A stretch of 64,000 bases of DNA from Triplophysa rosa. Taxonomy: Eukaryota; Chordata; Actinopteri; Cypriniformes; Nemacheilidae. Shown here piece by piece: positions 1 through 12,846 of the stretch. Where the stretch lies: the NCBI RefSeq assembly GCF_024868665.1, contig NC_079914.1, positions 4,970,691-5,034,690 on the forward strand, given 5' to 3'. Made by a program: the position numbers and the translations under genes. How positions within the stretch are numbered: position 1 is the first letter of the stretch; each line of letters starts with the position of its first letter. Under the pieces are notes generated by a model. The model was not told where the DNA came from. It was given only the letters and a program-made list of their open reading frames with translations, and ran no database searches.

Positions 1-1336
1 CTGAAAGAAAAGTTAAAAATTAAATTTGGCATAAACACATTAGCTTTGATTTAACACTTGACAACAGCATTATCGCCAAGCTGACATCAAGACAAACTTA
101 GCTTGACAGCAAAACTTTTAAAATTGGAATCGTATATTTGACAGTGAAATATTTCCAGATGTTTGCACTTGTGTTCTGTCAAAACTTTCTTTATAACGTA
201 GTAAGAACAAAATAGTATGCACACAATCTGCCTTTTTGCAATAACCTCAGTATTATTATTCCTAGACTCAATTTCACATTCTAAACACACAAATCTACAG
301 CCAATACAAAGTACTGGTTTTGTAAAAAAAAGTGACAACATGGTATAAACTGAAATTACACATCTCTCAAGAATATCCCTTTTGTAACAAAACTACTGCA
401 GTACTCACTCTGTCCTCCAGGGTGCTTCAAAAAATACTATGGTATTACCATGGTACATGTCCAAAAAACAACACTATAATACCATAATGTAGCACTTTGT
501 CCTCAGCTTTGCTAGCAGCCTTTTGCGTTCTTCAGATTGACAGAATGATTGTGTACAACACAACTTGTTCTTTAAAAAGGTGGACCATCCACTGGGCATC
601 ATCTAAACACGTCTCAAACCACTAGGCTTTCCTTCTGAGTCGGTGTATGATGGATGACACTGTCTCCCATGTCGACCCTCAGGGAGACATACGGGGGACG
701 GATCGGTGAGTTGATCACCGACATGCTGTACCGACTGTGTGTGTCGCCCTTCATCACTTAACTGTTCAGGATTGAAGTTTGACACGTTTTTGAAAGAGCA
801 AGGGAACTCGGGCAAGAACGTCTGCCTAGACACCCACACACAAGTGGCATGTATGTAGAATGATGTATCTGTCAATATTTCTTTCCATTGTGTGTTAATG
901 GGGAAATCAGCTGGGGGTCTGGAAATTCCAGTGTGAAAATGCACATTTGTCCATACTGTGGTGAATAATGGCCGTCTCCTACTGATGGTGGCATCAATAA
1001 TTGTCACTCAATCATACAGTTACCAATAATTCAACATGACTCATTTCCTGCCTGTCTCATGGCGACAGATTCCCATCTCCTGGATAACATAATGTAATAT
1101 ATAAACAACTAAGCATTTTATTGGAAACTGAAAGTGTACCATAACAGAAGTCTGTGTTAGACTAGCATAGTCTACCAAACCAGTTCAAGCTAGTTTGGTG
1201 TTGGACCAGAATAGTAATTTTGATGAAGCTGACCAGGGAAGTCTTGTTGGTTTCAAGACCTGTCATATATCAAACTATTTTACTCATGCTATTTACTTTT
1301 CAAGTAGGCTCTAGACACAATGTCCTTACAAAGCGC
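1..1336. other. Non-coding, probable dock3 intron
   Basis: AT-rich sequence with no recognised gene. A minus-strand open frame of 134 codons covers 603-1007, but it has no motif I recognise and no flanking splice sites I trust. A short palindromic stretch near 430-490 (TACTATGGTATTACCATGG) resembles common fish repeat debris. Confidence 0.4.
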
Positions 1337-1382
1337 ATATATGTATATATATATATATATATATATACTGTATATATATAAA
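1337..1382. repeat. (TA)n microsatellite
   Basis: Nearly pure alternating TA/AT, broken only by single interruptions (ATATGTATAT, ATACTGTATA). It is a simple repeat and probably polymorphic. Confidence 0.9.
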
Positions 1383-1713
1383 TCTTTGTTTCCATTATGT
1401 AAAACATGATTTTTTTAAATAATTGCATCAACAAAATTTCTTTTTAGGCAATAGGCGCTGTGTCTATGCCTGCAGCCACCGTGTTTTTTTATTTGTTTCT
1501 AATGGAAGCCCCGTGTTTTTTGAAAATGACAGCAGCTGGCATTTGTTTCCGCACGATCGGCGGTGACGTTTTTCCACACTCAACATATTATAGTAACTAA
1601 TGCACCTCGGCTGGGAAAATATCACCATCCAAGCACATGGAGCCGGTGCCTGGCCGCCTTATGAGCTGCGTAAAAATGTCTCGGTGGTTCTGGCGCCTAA
1701 TAGCATGTTCATT

Positions 1714-2700
1714 TTAAAGCAACACTTTTTTTAAAACAGTTTTTCAACCATAAAATAATGTCTCAAAAATTACTTCAGGGGTAGAACAACTGTTAACCGG
1801 ACGAATTCTACTGCCACTCCTTCCTGAGCAGCCTCATAGTGGCTACAAGCACACTCTGTAAGTTCTGTGTTCGGGCCGGTAAATACATCCCCGCCCATCC
1901 CCTGCCTGCAAAAAAGTGTGATACGGTTTCCAAAGAACGTTTCTGCATTTCGCCGGTTCCATCAGCTTAGTAAACAAATTCACGCATATTGCGCTGCCTA
2001 CGGGGAGTTTATACAGCGACATTATTTACAACACTAGAAAAAGACAATTGCGCTTATCAACCACATCACACAGTATTCATTTTTTAACTAGACAAATATA
2101 AAGAAACCTGTTAACCTTGTAAGTGTTTGGAAGGCAGATGTGTGACTTCAAACAAAATCAAGCTTAAAGAGTACATATTACGAGATCATGTAAATTAAAT
2201 TTCATGTAGTGTGTAATGTTGCCCTGTGTGAATGTAAGCAGTCTGCCAAGATGTAAAGCCGAAGGTGAATGAATAACAAAGTTATTGGCTTTGAAAAAGG
2301 GAGTTGACTCTAAATAACGCAAACGAGTCGTCCCTAGTCCGATTTGTGAACCGCCGCAGATTTACTTCACTACATATAGTCCCCGCCTACGTTTTGCTAG
2401 GACTGCCCGCGAAAACTTCACTCTTCTACCCCAAACACTGTAGCTCGTGAGCCTCATTCGCAGTAGACCAATCACAGCGGCCAAGACCATCTGACCAATC
2501 AGATCAGAGTAGGCTGGCGGAAAGGAGGGAATTAGACGGATGATTCGCCGAAGGAATCATTTGAGAGTCAGTCAAGAAGTAAGGTTAAGAAAATCTGCAT
2601 ATTATAACAAAATAATAGTGTTTTTACACCTTGTATGTATGCAAACTTGTTGTTGGACACTCCATAAACCAAAATAGGACCTTAAAAATTAATGAATATT
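1714..2700. repeat. Probable dispersed repeat with TTAA edges
   Basis: This block is more GC-rich than its surroundings. It reads like cyprinid repeat sequence: CGGTAAATACATCCCCGCC near 1875, GACCAATCACAGCGGCC near 2465, GATTCGCCGAAGGAATCATT near 2540, and CACTCCATAAACCAAAATAGG near 2660. TTAA occurs at both proposed edges (ATTTTAAAGCAACAC and GGACCTTAAAAATT), but I see no convincing terminal inverted repeat, so the edges are approximate and the class is unknown. Confidence 0.35.
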
Positions 2701-4889
2701 TACTTTTTAAGTGTAAAAATCTATGTAAACACTCCAATGAAAGTGTTGCAGAGTATGAGAACATCAGTCACACATTTTTTTACTATACAAGAATATCAAT
2801 GTGCCAATTTTTCTTTTTTTGAACGTCCAATTATTATTTTCAGAATTTTTTATTTTATTCTGTTAACATTAAAACATATCATGCACTCAAACATAGATGG
2901 ACGCATTACGGTAATGAGATTTTCAGCAGAAAATGCAATAAAATACAATTATAACTCATCCATGTGTTAAAATGATTCTTTGTGCAGCCTAGATATATTC
3001 TTATTTCTATTATTACTCTATATTATGCAAAAAAAAATGTAATGTGCTTCAAAAATATATTTGACCTCGGCGATAACCAGCAAACCACCACTTCTTCTAT
3101 AACTTCACAGTTTTCAAGAATACATTTCGTTGCAATTACTTACAAAGCTCAAATCTGTGACTGTTCTGTTCCTGTTATCATGCATAACCTCGGATTGTGA
3201 ACGCTGTGTCACTTTTGTGCAATAAAAGATTTTATAGATATTTATATTACTGTAATTTGCCTATTACAAGAGTCCCTGGACACCTGCGTTCTGTTCCCTT
3301 CAACTGTTCTTGTTATCATTTAATAAAAAAGCCATAACTTTTTTCAACTTTTATAATAACCCTCAACAGTGTCAATTTTCAGTGTACGTCATTAGGGGTA
3401 GTGAAATCAATATGGTCTTTTCCAAACATTCCCAATCCTGTAGGCTGAAATCTTACTGAACAGTCCAATGCAAGTCAGATAAAATCTACCACAGTAATCA
3501 GGACACATTTCAGCACGGGCTAACACTTCAGACTGAATCCTGATGAAAGGACTCAATCTGATCAATGCCATTTACAGCCATTCCATTTTGCCGGATCTGC
3601 TATCTGGAATGAAATGAAGTAAATATGCATCCCACAGTTTCCTGTGAAGCATTTCATAGAAGAAGACATCAGAATTGGTCAGACTAGATTAAAAAGATTT
3701 AACTTTTTTCTTATTTCCGGGTTTGTGATGTTCTTGGTTGCTGTCATGTGAGGTATTTTGGAATCTTGGCAAAGGAAGGTGTGTTTTAGTACACAGTGTA
3801 GTGTCATTTTCCCTCCGGCTCGATCAGTCGCAATATCTCTCCATTGCAATCCGTTTACCCCAATCAAAAACAGATTGGCCAGCCTTGGTATAATCGAATT
3901 ATTATTGTTTTAAATTGGCTGTCGAGAGACCTGTCTCAGTCTCAGGCTCTAACTGAAATAAAAGCTCTGATGGAAGGGGAGGGCACGGGCAGAACATCAC
4001 CTCCTCACCTGCTTATAAAAGATGGATCGCATCCAGCCAGAATCCATCAGGATCCTCTGTCACTTATAATAGGGCCCTAGTCGATTAACAAGCACTTGAC
4101 ATTTAAGAAATTATAAACAATAAGAACACTTTCTATATTCATTTAATCCAACTGTTGGGTTTGTCTATATTTTACCCAACCGTGAGTTGAAACAAACCCA
4201 GCATTATGACACTGTGCTATGGTTTTACCACCCATCACAGCACCACGGCACAACCCCTATACTTTGTAAGAAATGATTTTAAGGCAAGCGTGTAGCAGAT
4301 GATTTTTAAAGACAGAGGGTGACATGCAAGGCAACATTTGTGGTGTGTGCTTGAGGGAATTCAGCTGAGGATAACATGAAAAAGTGTGTGGGAGGGGAGC
4401 TGGAGCACATGTTGAGCTGAGCCCTGCGAGGAACATGTATTTATCGCACCATCCACAACTGAATGACTCACAGGCTTTAAATACAAACGTCCAATTGAGC
4501 TACAGGTGTCAGAATCGGATTTCGACGCATCCAGCTGTCAGCAAACGCAGTTACATTTATTCGTTTAGCTTCGTTTACCTCAAGATGAGGGAGTATTCAA
4601 TCTTTTCTTAGTACATTCAGTGGAAATATACACCTGTCTTTTATCTCATGAAGATATTTGTGACTGTATGTTCTCACGACTGATGCTTAATCACACTTGA
4701 ACACGATGGAAAGCTTGAATTGATATTCACAGTAGTGAAGAGTGCTGCACATAGCAACGTTTGGCAAATGTGCCCCAATGTCTTACTCGTATTGTTAGAT
4801 ATGCCAACTGGAATAATGACATCTCCTTCTGGAACTATCTATTTTGTTTCCTCCTTATTAAATGAAACATTTATTAAATCAATGTCTAT
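2701..4889. other. Non-coding, nothing recognised
   Basis: AT-rich intron-like sequence. Near 4145-4205 a short stretch (CCAACTGTTGGGTTTG, then GTTGAAACAAACCCAGC) is an imperfect inverted repeat of the kind left by small fish MITEs. The open frames here are short and unremarkable. Confidence 0.35.
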
Positions 4890-7068
4890 CAGAGGTGGGT
4901 AGTAACGCGCTACATTTACTTCGTTACATTTACTTGAGTAACATTTTGGAAAATATGTACTTTTTAAGTACAATTAAAAGTGTGTACTTTTACTCTTACT
5001 TGAGTAAATTTCTAATAGAAAATCTGTACTTTTACTTCGTTACATAACTTACATTGCGTGACGTTCCTTCGTTCCTTCATTTTAAAATATGCTTTTTAAA
5101 ACGCGTTGTTTATTTCAAGGTTGTCGTCTCTTTTTACGGGCATTCCCGAGTGATTGATTCTTTTGTGTCGATTCTTTTGAATGCATTAATTGAACAATGG
5201 GCAAAACCATTTGAATAGGCTAATGAATCAGTTCAAATGATTTGTTCAGTTCGCATCACTATCTGAATCATCTGAAGCAGGATTACTCACTCCTCGTAGC
5301 ACGAAACTTAAGAACACGCAGAACACAAAGAGCGTTGGATGAAGTGGATATTAATCTATATCTATACAATCAAAACTGCGAATGTGTCATATTGTTTGCC
5401 AGCAATGATAAATGCCCGCCATATGCGCGCACCGGCGCGCAAACTTGTTGATGGGCGTGTGGTTCACTTGTTTACTGTTTGTTTAAAAGTAAGAGCGTTT
5501 CACAACACACATGTGACACAACACGAGAAAACATGAGCTTTGTTCAAAAATGTGTCTTTCATTTAAGAGAGCACTGCAGATGTTCTAGATCATCTTAGGA
5601 AATGCTCTGAGTTTAGTTCATGCTTTAGTTTGACATGGTCTATTATTCTAAATAAGTTGTGTAAACTACATTGACATCAGGACTAGATGAAATTTACAGA
5701 AATGCTTGTCTCTTCTGTGTTTGTCTATTCTTTAGTCTCTGTATGTACTGTATATTGCAAAGATATCTGCTTATGATAATTAAAAATATTGATTAAAATG
5801 TAATATTAAAATATTGGCGTTAATATTAATTTTATGTAGTAGGGCAGGGGTCTTCAACTACTTTTCTTTGAGGGCCAGACTCCAAAAGTATAAATAGGAT
5901 GCGGGCCCGTTTTTTACCATATTCTCATTTCTTCTGTTATTTTGTTTTTCTGTTATTTATTGCGTTTTGTTCCTTTTATACTGTTTTTGTTGCTGTTACT
6001 TATAGGCCACATATTAAAATGCACACAAATATTGCATCCAGTATTTGTGCCTTTTCATGATATTAAATTAAAAGGCATATTGTCTTTTTAATTGTATTTT
6101 ATATTCCTTAATGCGTTACTTTACCCAAAAATTGCTACTAATTTACTCACCCACAGTCCTCCAGTACATCGAGATGTGGGTGGCATTGCTTTTTCAAGAA
6201 GATATTTCTGAAGATATTTGGTTGAAATAATTAAAGTTAAATCAATAAAAGTAAAAAACGCAAATACATTCAACACAAAAGTAATCCCTGCCCCTTGTGA
6301 CGTTAAATTAGCGTCTTATAAAGCGAGTCAATTGATCTGTGCAAGAAACTGAATGCTATTATCACATCTTCGGGTGAATTCCCATCGCATTCATGTGCCC
6401 CACGCACTTATAGGGCAGAGCCTTTGTATAGTGCGAGTTCTGGGGGAGATGAACAGCTGTTTTTCATAAATATAGCCGTTATACATAATGAATGAAGTAA
6501 TAAAAACAACACCGTTTCCCCCATATCTGAGACAACCGTTCACGTGGTGTACCCTTCCTACAGTTAGCCTACTATCAAGGGCACAACGCGACCTATCGCG
6601 TTCGCAAACCGATTGCCTGTGGCTGTGCAATGCATTGCTGATTATATCGTTGTAAATAACATTAAGTTTCTTGGACTGACCGATCAAATCACTTTATAAG
6701 ACGTAAATCATTATGAGCCGCGGGAATTATGTAGCAGCGTTTTGGACTTTTAAAGATGTGGCGTCTCAGGAGGACGTGCATTTAAAGCACACCGTTCTTA
6801 AAGTCTCTCCACTTATTTGAAATGTTAAGGCGGGCCAGGAAAAGATGATTGGCGGGCCGCCAGTTGACTAGCCCTGTAGTAGGCCTATATTATCAGATAC
6901 AAAGTAACTAAGTAACTAACTACTTGAGTAGTTTTTTCATTGCATACTTTTTTACTTTTACTCAAGTAATTTTTAAAATAGTGACTTTTACTTTTACTTG
7001 AGTAACAATTTCTCTAGTTACTTGTACTTTTACTTGAGTAAAGATTTTGGCTACTCTACCCACCTCTG
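4890..7068. mobile_element. Non-autonomous hAT element (outer)
   Basis: Starts CAGAGGTGGGTAG and ends CTACCCACCTCTG, a perfect 13-bp terminal inverted repeat. It is flanked by 8-bp target duplications with one mismatch (ATGTCTAT at 4882-4889, GTGTCTAT at 7069-7076). Both subterminal regions are rich in TTTTACTTGAGTAA-like motifs. An 8-bp duplication with CA..TG ends is the hAT signature. There is no transposase frame, so it needed an enzyme in trans. A second hAT copy (5845-6876) sits inside it. Confidence 0.88.
5845..6876. mobile_element. Nested non-autonomous hAT element (inner)
   Basis: Starts CAGGGGTCTTCAACTAC and ends CAGTTGACTAGCCCTG, which are imperfect inverted repeats. It is flanked by TAGTAGGG (5837-5844) and TAGTAGGC (6877-6884), an 8-bp duplication with one mismatch. 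Both ends carry GGGCC/GGCGGGCC blocks typical of a fish Charlie-like hAT. It lies entirely within the 4890-7068 element and is therefore younger. The 98-codon minus-strand frame at 6391-6687 shows no transposase motif. Confidence 0.82.
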
Positions 7069-7374
7069 GTGTCTATATACTGTAACGTGTTATGTGTTAG
7101 AATATAATGTATCTACAGTTATATAAAATGATATAAATATACGGCACTCCTACACATCAGCCTTCACTGAGGACACAGCCTCACACAGCATCAAAGCATT
7201 TATTATTAAAGCTTTCTATGTTTAGCAGGTTAAATGAACCGTTACAGATGTTAGCCTAAAGAATGAACGCAACACCAAATAATTATCAACATGCTGATAT
7301 CTAAAACTGAAATCTGAAATCAAAACTGACCAGAATTTTGGGTAATAATTTTTTTCATCATTTATTGCACGCAT

Positions 7375-7652
7375 CACTGATAGCAGACATACATCTAGGA
7401 TACGTCTATTATGTCTATTTTACATCTGCTACACATAGTTTTTTTGGTTGTTTGCTCATCTGCAATACATCTCTGAGACGTCTGCTGTCAGATGTCATAT
7501 GGACACCTAGAAGATGTCTGTAAGATGTTTATAATTTAGAATGTTTGTAAAACTGCCTTTTCTAAGAGGACGTTCAGATGTTTTTACACAGCAGATGCTT
7601 TCCAGATTTCCAGGTCTTTAGCAGGCATCTTACAGACATACTGTACCTGTGC
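7375..7652. repeat. MITE-like repeat, copy A
   Basis: About 280 bp of CATCTG/ACGTCT/AGATGT-rich sequence ending GTACCTGTGCTATCTGGG. It matches 8599-8874 along its whole length in the same orientation, by eye about 80 percent. The left end (CTGATAGCAGACATACATC) is a weak inverted match to the right end. No coding capacity. Confidence 0.7.
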
Positions 7653-7837
7653 TATCTGGGATGTCATTCCAAACCTGTATGTTCTTTCCTTCTTCAGCAG
7701 AACACAAAAGAAGGTATTTGGAAGTAGGAACCAAACAACATTGACCCCCATTGACTTCCATTGTATGAAGCAAAATGTCACTCCATGCTGACTGCTAAAA
7801 AACAAACAATAATTCCTAAACAATGCGTTCGTCAACA
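7653..7837. repeat. Cyprinid dispersed repeat fragment
   Basis: Contains CATTCCAAACCTGTATG, AGCAGAACACAAAAGAAG and CAAACAACATTGACCCCCAT. These are hallmarks of the cypriniform AGTTCACCC-type MITE also present at 48836-49052. It abuts copy A directly, and only the inner part of the element is present. Confidence 0.6.
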
Positions 7838-8129
7838 CCTCTTGAAAAAAACAGCATATGCTGGGTTAGGTTTGTTTTGATGCTGGTTTGTGCTGGTTTA
7901 AGATGGTCATGTGCTGGTCCTGAGCTGGTTTAAGCTGTTGAGGAACCAGCACATGACCAGCTTAAACCAGCTAAGGACCACCACATGACCAGCACAAACC
8001 AGCACATGACCAGCTTAAACCAGCTAAGGACCACCACATGACCAGCACAAACCAGCACATGACCAGCTTAAACCAGCACAAACAAGCATCAAAACATACC
8101 TAACAGCATATGATGTTTTTTTCAACAGG
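7838..8129. mobile_element. Foldback MITE with internal tandem repeats
   Basis: Ends are inverted copies: CCTCTTGAAAAAAACAGC at the left and GATGTTTTTTTCAACAGG at the right. The arms continue with GGTTTGTTTTGATGCTGG against AAGCATCAAAACATACC. Between them lie two to three tandem copies of a unit of about 60 bp built from ACCAGCACATGACCAGC and TTAAACCAGCTAAGGACC. The whole element can fold on itself. No coding capacity. Confidence 0.8.
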
Positions 8130-8598
8130 GACAGCAGATCTCAAAGAAAACGAACAGACTACGCATGAAGCGCAAACAAGACACGGCGCAGGAAAAACTG
8201 TAATCAAGACATTTTAGTTGCTTGAGTTCCTGTGTCCTCCATCTGAGTCTGTGAGATGACTCACACCTTTCCTCCCACACGCCACACAGTCACCGCCGCA
8301 TAGTCAATGCTAACACTCACCTGCGCTGGCCGACTCATACACTCTATATACAGGTCTTTTAACTGCAGTCAGGACGAAAGCTAACAGATGGTAAAGGAAA
8401 CACATGTCATGTTTAGGATGTTTAGGATATGGTAGAAGGAACAATTTAGCGAAAGCTAATAAAGATGTTTGTTACAGAAGGTCAGTAAGAAACCAAATGA
8501 CATTATTGAGTCGTTAAAGTGACACTGTGACCGTATCGAGTGATTTGTGTGGATCTTAAACCAAAAGTAACCCAAACAAACCTAAACAACTCAGTTTC
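8130..8598. other. Non-coding, nothing recognised
   Basis: Moderately AT-rich sequence between two repeat blocks. No open frame, splice pair or repeat hallmark that I can support. Confidence 0.3.
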
Positions 8599-8874
8599 CC
8601 CGATAGTAGACAAACATCTGGGTGACGTCTATTTGACGTCTACTTTACATCTGCAAGTCGTATTTCTTTGATTGTTTGGTCATTTGCAATACGTCCCTGA
8701 GATGTCTCCTTTCAGATGTCATATTGACATCTAGAAGATGTCAGTAAGATGTTTATAATTTAGAATGTATGTAAAACTGTTTTTTTCTCAGACGTTTATG
8801 AGATGTTTTTACACAGCAGTTGTTTTCCAGATCTTCAGCAGACATCTTACAGACGTACCTGTGCTATCTGGGTT
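8599..8874. repeat. MITE-like repeat, copy B
   Basis: Second copy of the 7375-7652 repeat, same orientation. Starts CCCCGATAGTAGACAAAC and ends CGTACCTGTGCTATCTGGG, so its ends form a short imperfect inverted repeat (CCCGATAG against CTATCTGGG). The right flank reads TTAAC, but I cannot fix a target duplication. Confidence 0.7.
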
Positions 8875-10213
8875 AACTGTGCTCCTTAACACAGTTTAAC
8901 AAACACCATAAAACATCTTAATAAAAGTACAATAGAACAGAAAAAAATGAAGACAGCTCTTAATAGCACTTCTTACTAGGTCAATACTTCGCTGCTCAAT
9001 ATACTGTAATATACGATATGCAGATTTTTATATGCATGTAATATGACCAGAGAACATCACTACATATACGCCAAAATGTGCAGCATACAATAAAGAACAG
9101 AAAACCTCAAACCATCTACAAAAACACGAGAACCTGCAGGTAACGTTACAATATTAATGCAATATAACAGGGCTGTCATATAAAAACTACACCAACTCCC
9201 CTGAAACACAAGTTTAGTATATCTTGACAGAATGCTTCAATTACAGCAGCACTCGTGGGAAAGCCACCACGTCTGAGACAGATATGCTACATTAACTTGA
9301 ATGTTGATGGTTTGAGAATCATTTTCAAACAGTACACATGACTGTTCCACTATTTATAAACCAATACCATCGAAAGATCCCTGTTTGCTCCAGCATAGAT
9401 TATTATAAGTCAGTCCAGGAGCTGTTAAGAAAGGACAATGACCTGAAGAAGTGCATTCTGGGAGCTGAAAGCTCTATCAAAGCCCTTGATGCCAGATGGA
9501 CGGTGTGATAACAATGGTCTGCTACAGAAAGACAATAAAATGTTAATGTAGAGGTAAACATCTCTAAAGTGGACATGTGACATCATCCTAGCAATGCCGA
9601 GCCAAGGAAAGCCACGTCTACAGTAAAAAGGATCATGTTGGGAAGGTAATAGTAGTTGACACTCAAGTAGCAAGCGTGAGAGAACGTGACAGTGCGTGAC
9701 AACGTTTATGCGTGTTAACTGGACAGTACACTATCCTCAAACCTCTTGCGAACTGGCATGACCTTTGCTCGTGGCACGCAATCACGCTTCTCCCCTAGTT
9801 TTACATTGCCCAGAAGAAATGTCAAGTCTTTTTGTGCCCTTCGTTGAGCCAAACACACACGCAGAGCAAGAAGCAGAACATATGGAGAGTCGAAAATAAT
9901 GTAACCTTGTCACATAACTATTCTGATATGCAATAAACATGCAAGCTGCTTAAGTTGAATAGAATGGTGTCAGAAATCAAAGTGCACATCCATTCAAATG
10001 GAATATTCTTACGTCATCAACAGACATACAGAATATGATAAACAAGTGTTATTGAGCCTCACATGGTTTTACAAACAACCTGTTATTTTAATTGATTTTG
10101 ACTGTGTTTTAACAAAATTGACAGATCTAACCATTTTTTTTCAATATTGAGACACAAAATTGCTAGCAATGATGTAGCATTTTAACAAAACTGAAACTTA
10201 AAATGCTATGAAG
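8875..10213. other. Non-coding, nothing recognised
   Basis: AT-rich intron-like sequence. The open frame at 9425-9673 (minus, 82 codons) has no recognisable domain. Confidence 0.3.
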
Positions 10214-10300
10214 AGTCAAGTCAAGTCAAGTTTACTTTATAGTGCTTTTTACAGTTTGCATGGTATCAAGGCAGCTGTACAAGAAAAAAAGGAAGAAAAA
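10214..10300 (+). repeat. SINE-like fish repeat fragment
   Basis: GTCAAGTCAAGTTTACTTTATAGTGC followed by a run ending CAAGGCAGCTGTACAAG matches the widespread teleost pattern of a CAAGT run, then a TATAG-GC-TTTT core, then AAAGCAGCTTTACA. A related fragment lies at 23290-23345. Degraded and non-coding. Confidence 0.5.
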
Positions 10301-10402
10301 CACATGTCCGAACATAGAATAAAAAGAGATATAACCCTATAAGTAATATGAAATAGAGAAAGCAAAGTCAAATCAAATACAAATTTGATTTGAAACCGTT
10401 TT

Positions 10403-10475
10403 GTGTACTTTGGCTGAAGCATTTATCCAAAGTGATTTACAGCACATTCAGGGTATACATTTTATTAGTATGTTA
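10403..10475 (+). repeat. Fish repeat fragment (ATCCAAAGTGATTTACAG type)
   Basis: Contains TTTGGCTGAAGCATTTATCC, then AAAGTGATTTACAGCACATTC and TATACATTTTATTAGTATG. This is a familiar teleost dispersed sequence, usually part of a SINE or LINE tail. Its limits are uncertain. Confidence 0.4.
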
Positions 10476-12281
10476 TAGATTACAGCTGTAGAGTGAACTG
10501 CTATGCAAGCATTTCTAGGAACACTTTTGCACAATCGACAATAATAGAAATGACACTGTTCATCACAATGACGTTTAAACAATATATATAATGTATATAA
10601 AATAACCGAAGACTACAGATATTAACAAGACGCCGCAGTGCTGTAACTGTAAATGATATAAGAAGATAGAATAAACAAGGCAAAATAATGCTCTAGCGAA
10701 GAAGCCCCGCCTTCTAGAGTTAGGAACCAATCATCAATTGCATAAGACTAACGAATCTCTGGAGGGAGGGGCTCTGTACAGAGTGTTCTGAAGTGCTTGC
10801 CAATCAAAAGCCCTAAACATCATTTTTACAATAAAAACTGGAAGTAAAACACGCAACTTCTGGTGATCACTTTGCTTAACTCAAAATGTTTCGTGAATTA
10901 GGTCTCGTAAAAACAGGTTAATGAAAAAAACGGTAATCTGATTCATCGCTAAAATGAATCTAATGAGTCCAAATATCTGAAGCATTTTATAAAACCTTCC
11001 ACTGACAAAAGTTTATGATACCTTTTACGATGCTTATGATGCTTTTTAAGTTTAAGACACATTTCCCCATTCTCTCCCCCTTTTAATAAATGAAAGTAAC
11101 AGAAAAAAAAAATGTGTTTTATGGAAGAAATAACATGAGTAAACGATGACAGTTAAAATAGTCCTATTCTTTTAAGAAATACGTTTTTTCATGTTTCCTT
11201 GTTAAATCACAAACTGTGTATTCTCGAAATGTCACAACCTATTGACTTTCTGTTTGTTACAATAGCTTTTGTGTTGCATTACCACGGCAACCCTCTCATA
11301 TCATCACACGCTGACTTTAGTCCACTCAAAGGGTCATAACCCTGGCCCAACCTGAGGGCCTGAACGTAACTGAAGAAAACTACAAGCCGATCTATGCTCT
11401 GTCAAAAGACCAGCATGCTTTGCGACCGGCATCAACAAGCCGTGCAGTCTCAAATGAGCAATCCTAACGGTTAAATAAAAACCGCATCAACTTACCACTA
11501 CAGAGCGAGATGTTTCCCCTCCGAGCGTTCCTGCGGAATAGCTCTAAACATGCGCCACTCGCCTGACATGAGTGGAAATCACAGGCTGTCAAATACTTCT
11601 CTTCCAATATCTCTCTTCCTCTGCAACTGGTCTCTCCCTCTCTCCCTAACACGCATGCTGTGTCTTTCTCACTTTCCCTCACACACAGAAACACGTTGCC
11701 ACCCACGTCAACCAGGAACGCAAGCTTTCCCAGGCATGCGGCACAAAGTGCGACCCCTTTCTCACACGCGTGCCGTCTCTTTAATTTATCACTGATCTGT
11801 TTCGGACGACCATGTGCCTTTGCCTTCCTTTCTTTTCGTCCTGGTGGTTCTTTTCCTTGCTGTATTGAAGTTACTTAAGAAGCTCTCGGCAGCCCACACG
11901 CAAATGCGCTCCCTCCCTCGTCGTCTCCGAAGAAACGTGGAGGGATGCCGTGAACGCTTGGTATTGGAGGAAACAGCTGCCAGCTTCCTCAGCTGTGCCA
12001 AGCCTCTCTTGCTCGTTGAATTGTGCTGACAGACAGAGGTGAGCGATGTTCTATAGAGGAACATTGAGAAACTATCATACGTGAACAACAATCATGCTTA
12101 CAGTATATACAATATCTTAAGATTTTAAAAACTCAAAAGGATTCAAAGGTGAATGGTTGCCAGGGAATTGTTATGTGGTTGCTAAGGTGTATTCCCTCCC
12201 TATGCACAGAATCGAAAACTAGATGCTATCTTAAGTGCCTGATTTGGAAGCGATCTACCAGAGTACAAATATTGCGTCAGA
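10476..12281. other. Non-coding, nothing firmly recognised
   Basis: 10.5-11.4 kb is plain AT-rich sequence. 11464-12091 is more balanced in composition and carries overlapping open frames of 70-100 codons on both strands, none with a recognisable domain. This looks like chance openness in CT-rich sequence. Confidence 0.3.
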
Positions 12282-12846
12282 TAGGGCAGTCACGATTATT
12301 AAATAATCGTCTCATCGCTATTGTTTGACCTCATCGCGATGGTTTCAGATCATCGCAATTATTGCACATCTCTATAGAAGACACTAGGGGGAGCTGTAGT
12401 GCATCTGCATATTGCATATTTTAGTGTATATATTGTAACTAAAGCATGGTAATACTTGTCAAATGTACCACCACAACACAATCACTTTAAAAAAAACTAA
12501 AGTATATACCATAAAAATAACCTGCAGTACAATTTAATATTATTTCAGTGTGAAAACCAGTCTACCAAAATCTCCTGATCAATTGACTTAATTTACAAGT
12601 ATCTGGCTGTTGTATTATTGACAGGTAAAAGCCTAAACCTTAAGTATGATGACCCAATTTTTTCCTATGTATTTCCAAGAAAAAGAACATAGTCTTTATA
12701 TTCAGAACAATATGGTTGTTTCAAAGCGGAATAAAAAATTATGAGAATTAAAGTCAAAGCTCTAAAACAGACAATTAATCGTCATAATCGCAATGATTTA
12801 TTAGACAATTAATCATCAGCCAAATGTCATAATCGTGACAGGTCTA
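12282..12846. mobile_element. hAT MITE with perfect target duplication
   Basis: Starts TAGGGCAGTCACGATTAT and ends ATAATCGTGACAGGTCTA. It is flanked on both sides by the identical octamer GCGTCAGA (12274-12281 and 12847-12854). ATCGTCATAATCGCAAT-type motifs are repeated near both ends. At 565 bp without a coding frame it is a classic non-autonomous hAT. Confidence 0.88.

Noticed and set aside
11464..12091. Overlapping open frames on both strands that might mark an exon cluster
   Set aside because: No domain, no splice pairs and openness on both strands at once; CT-rich composition explains it better.
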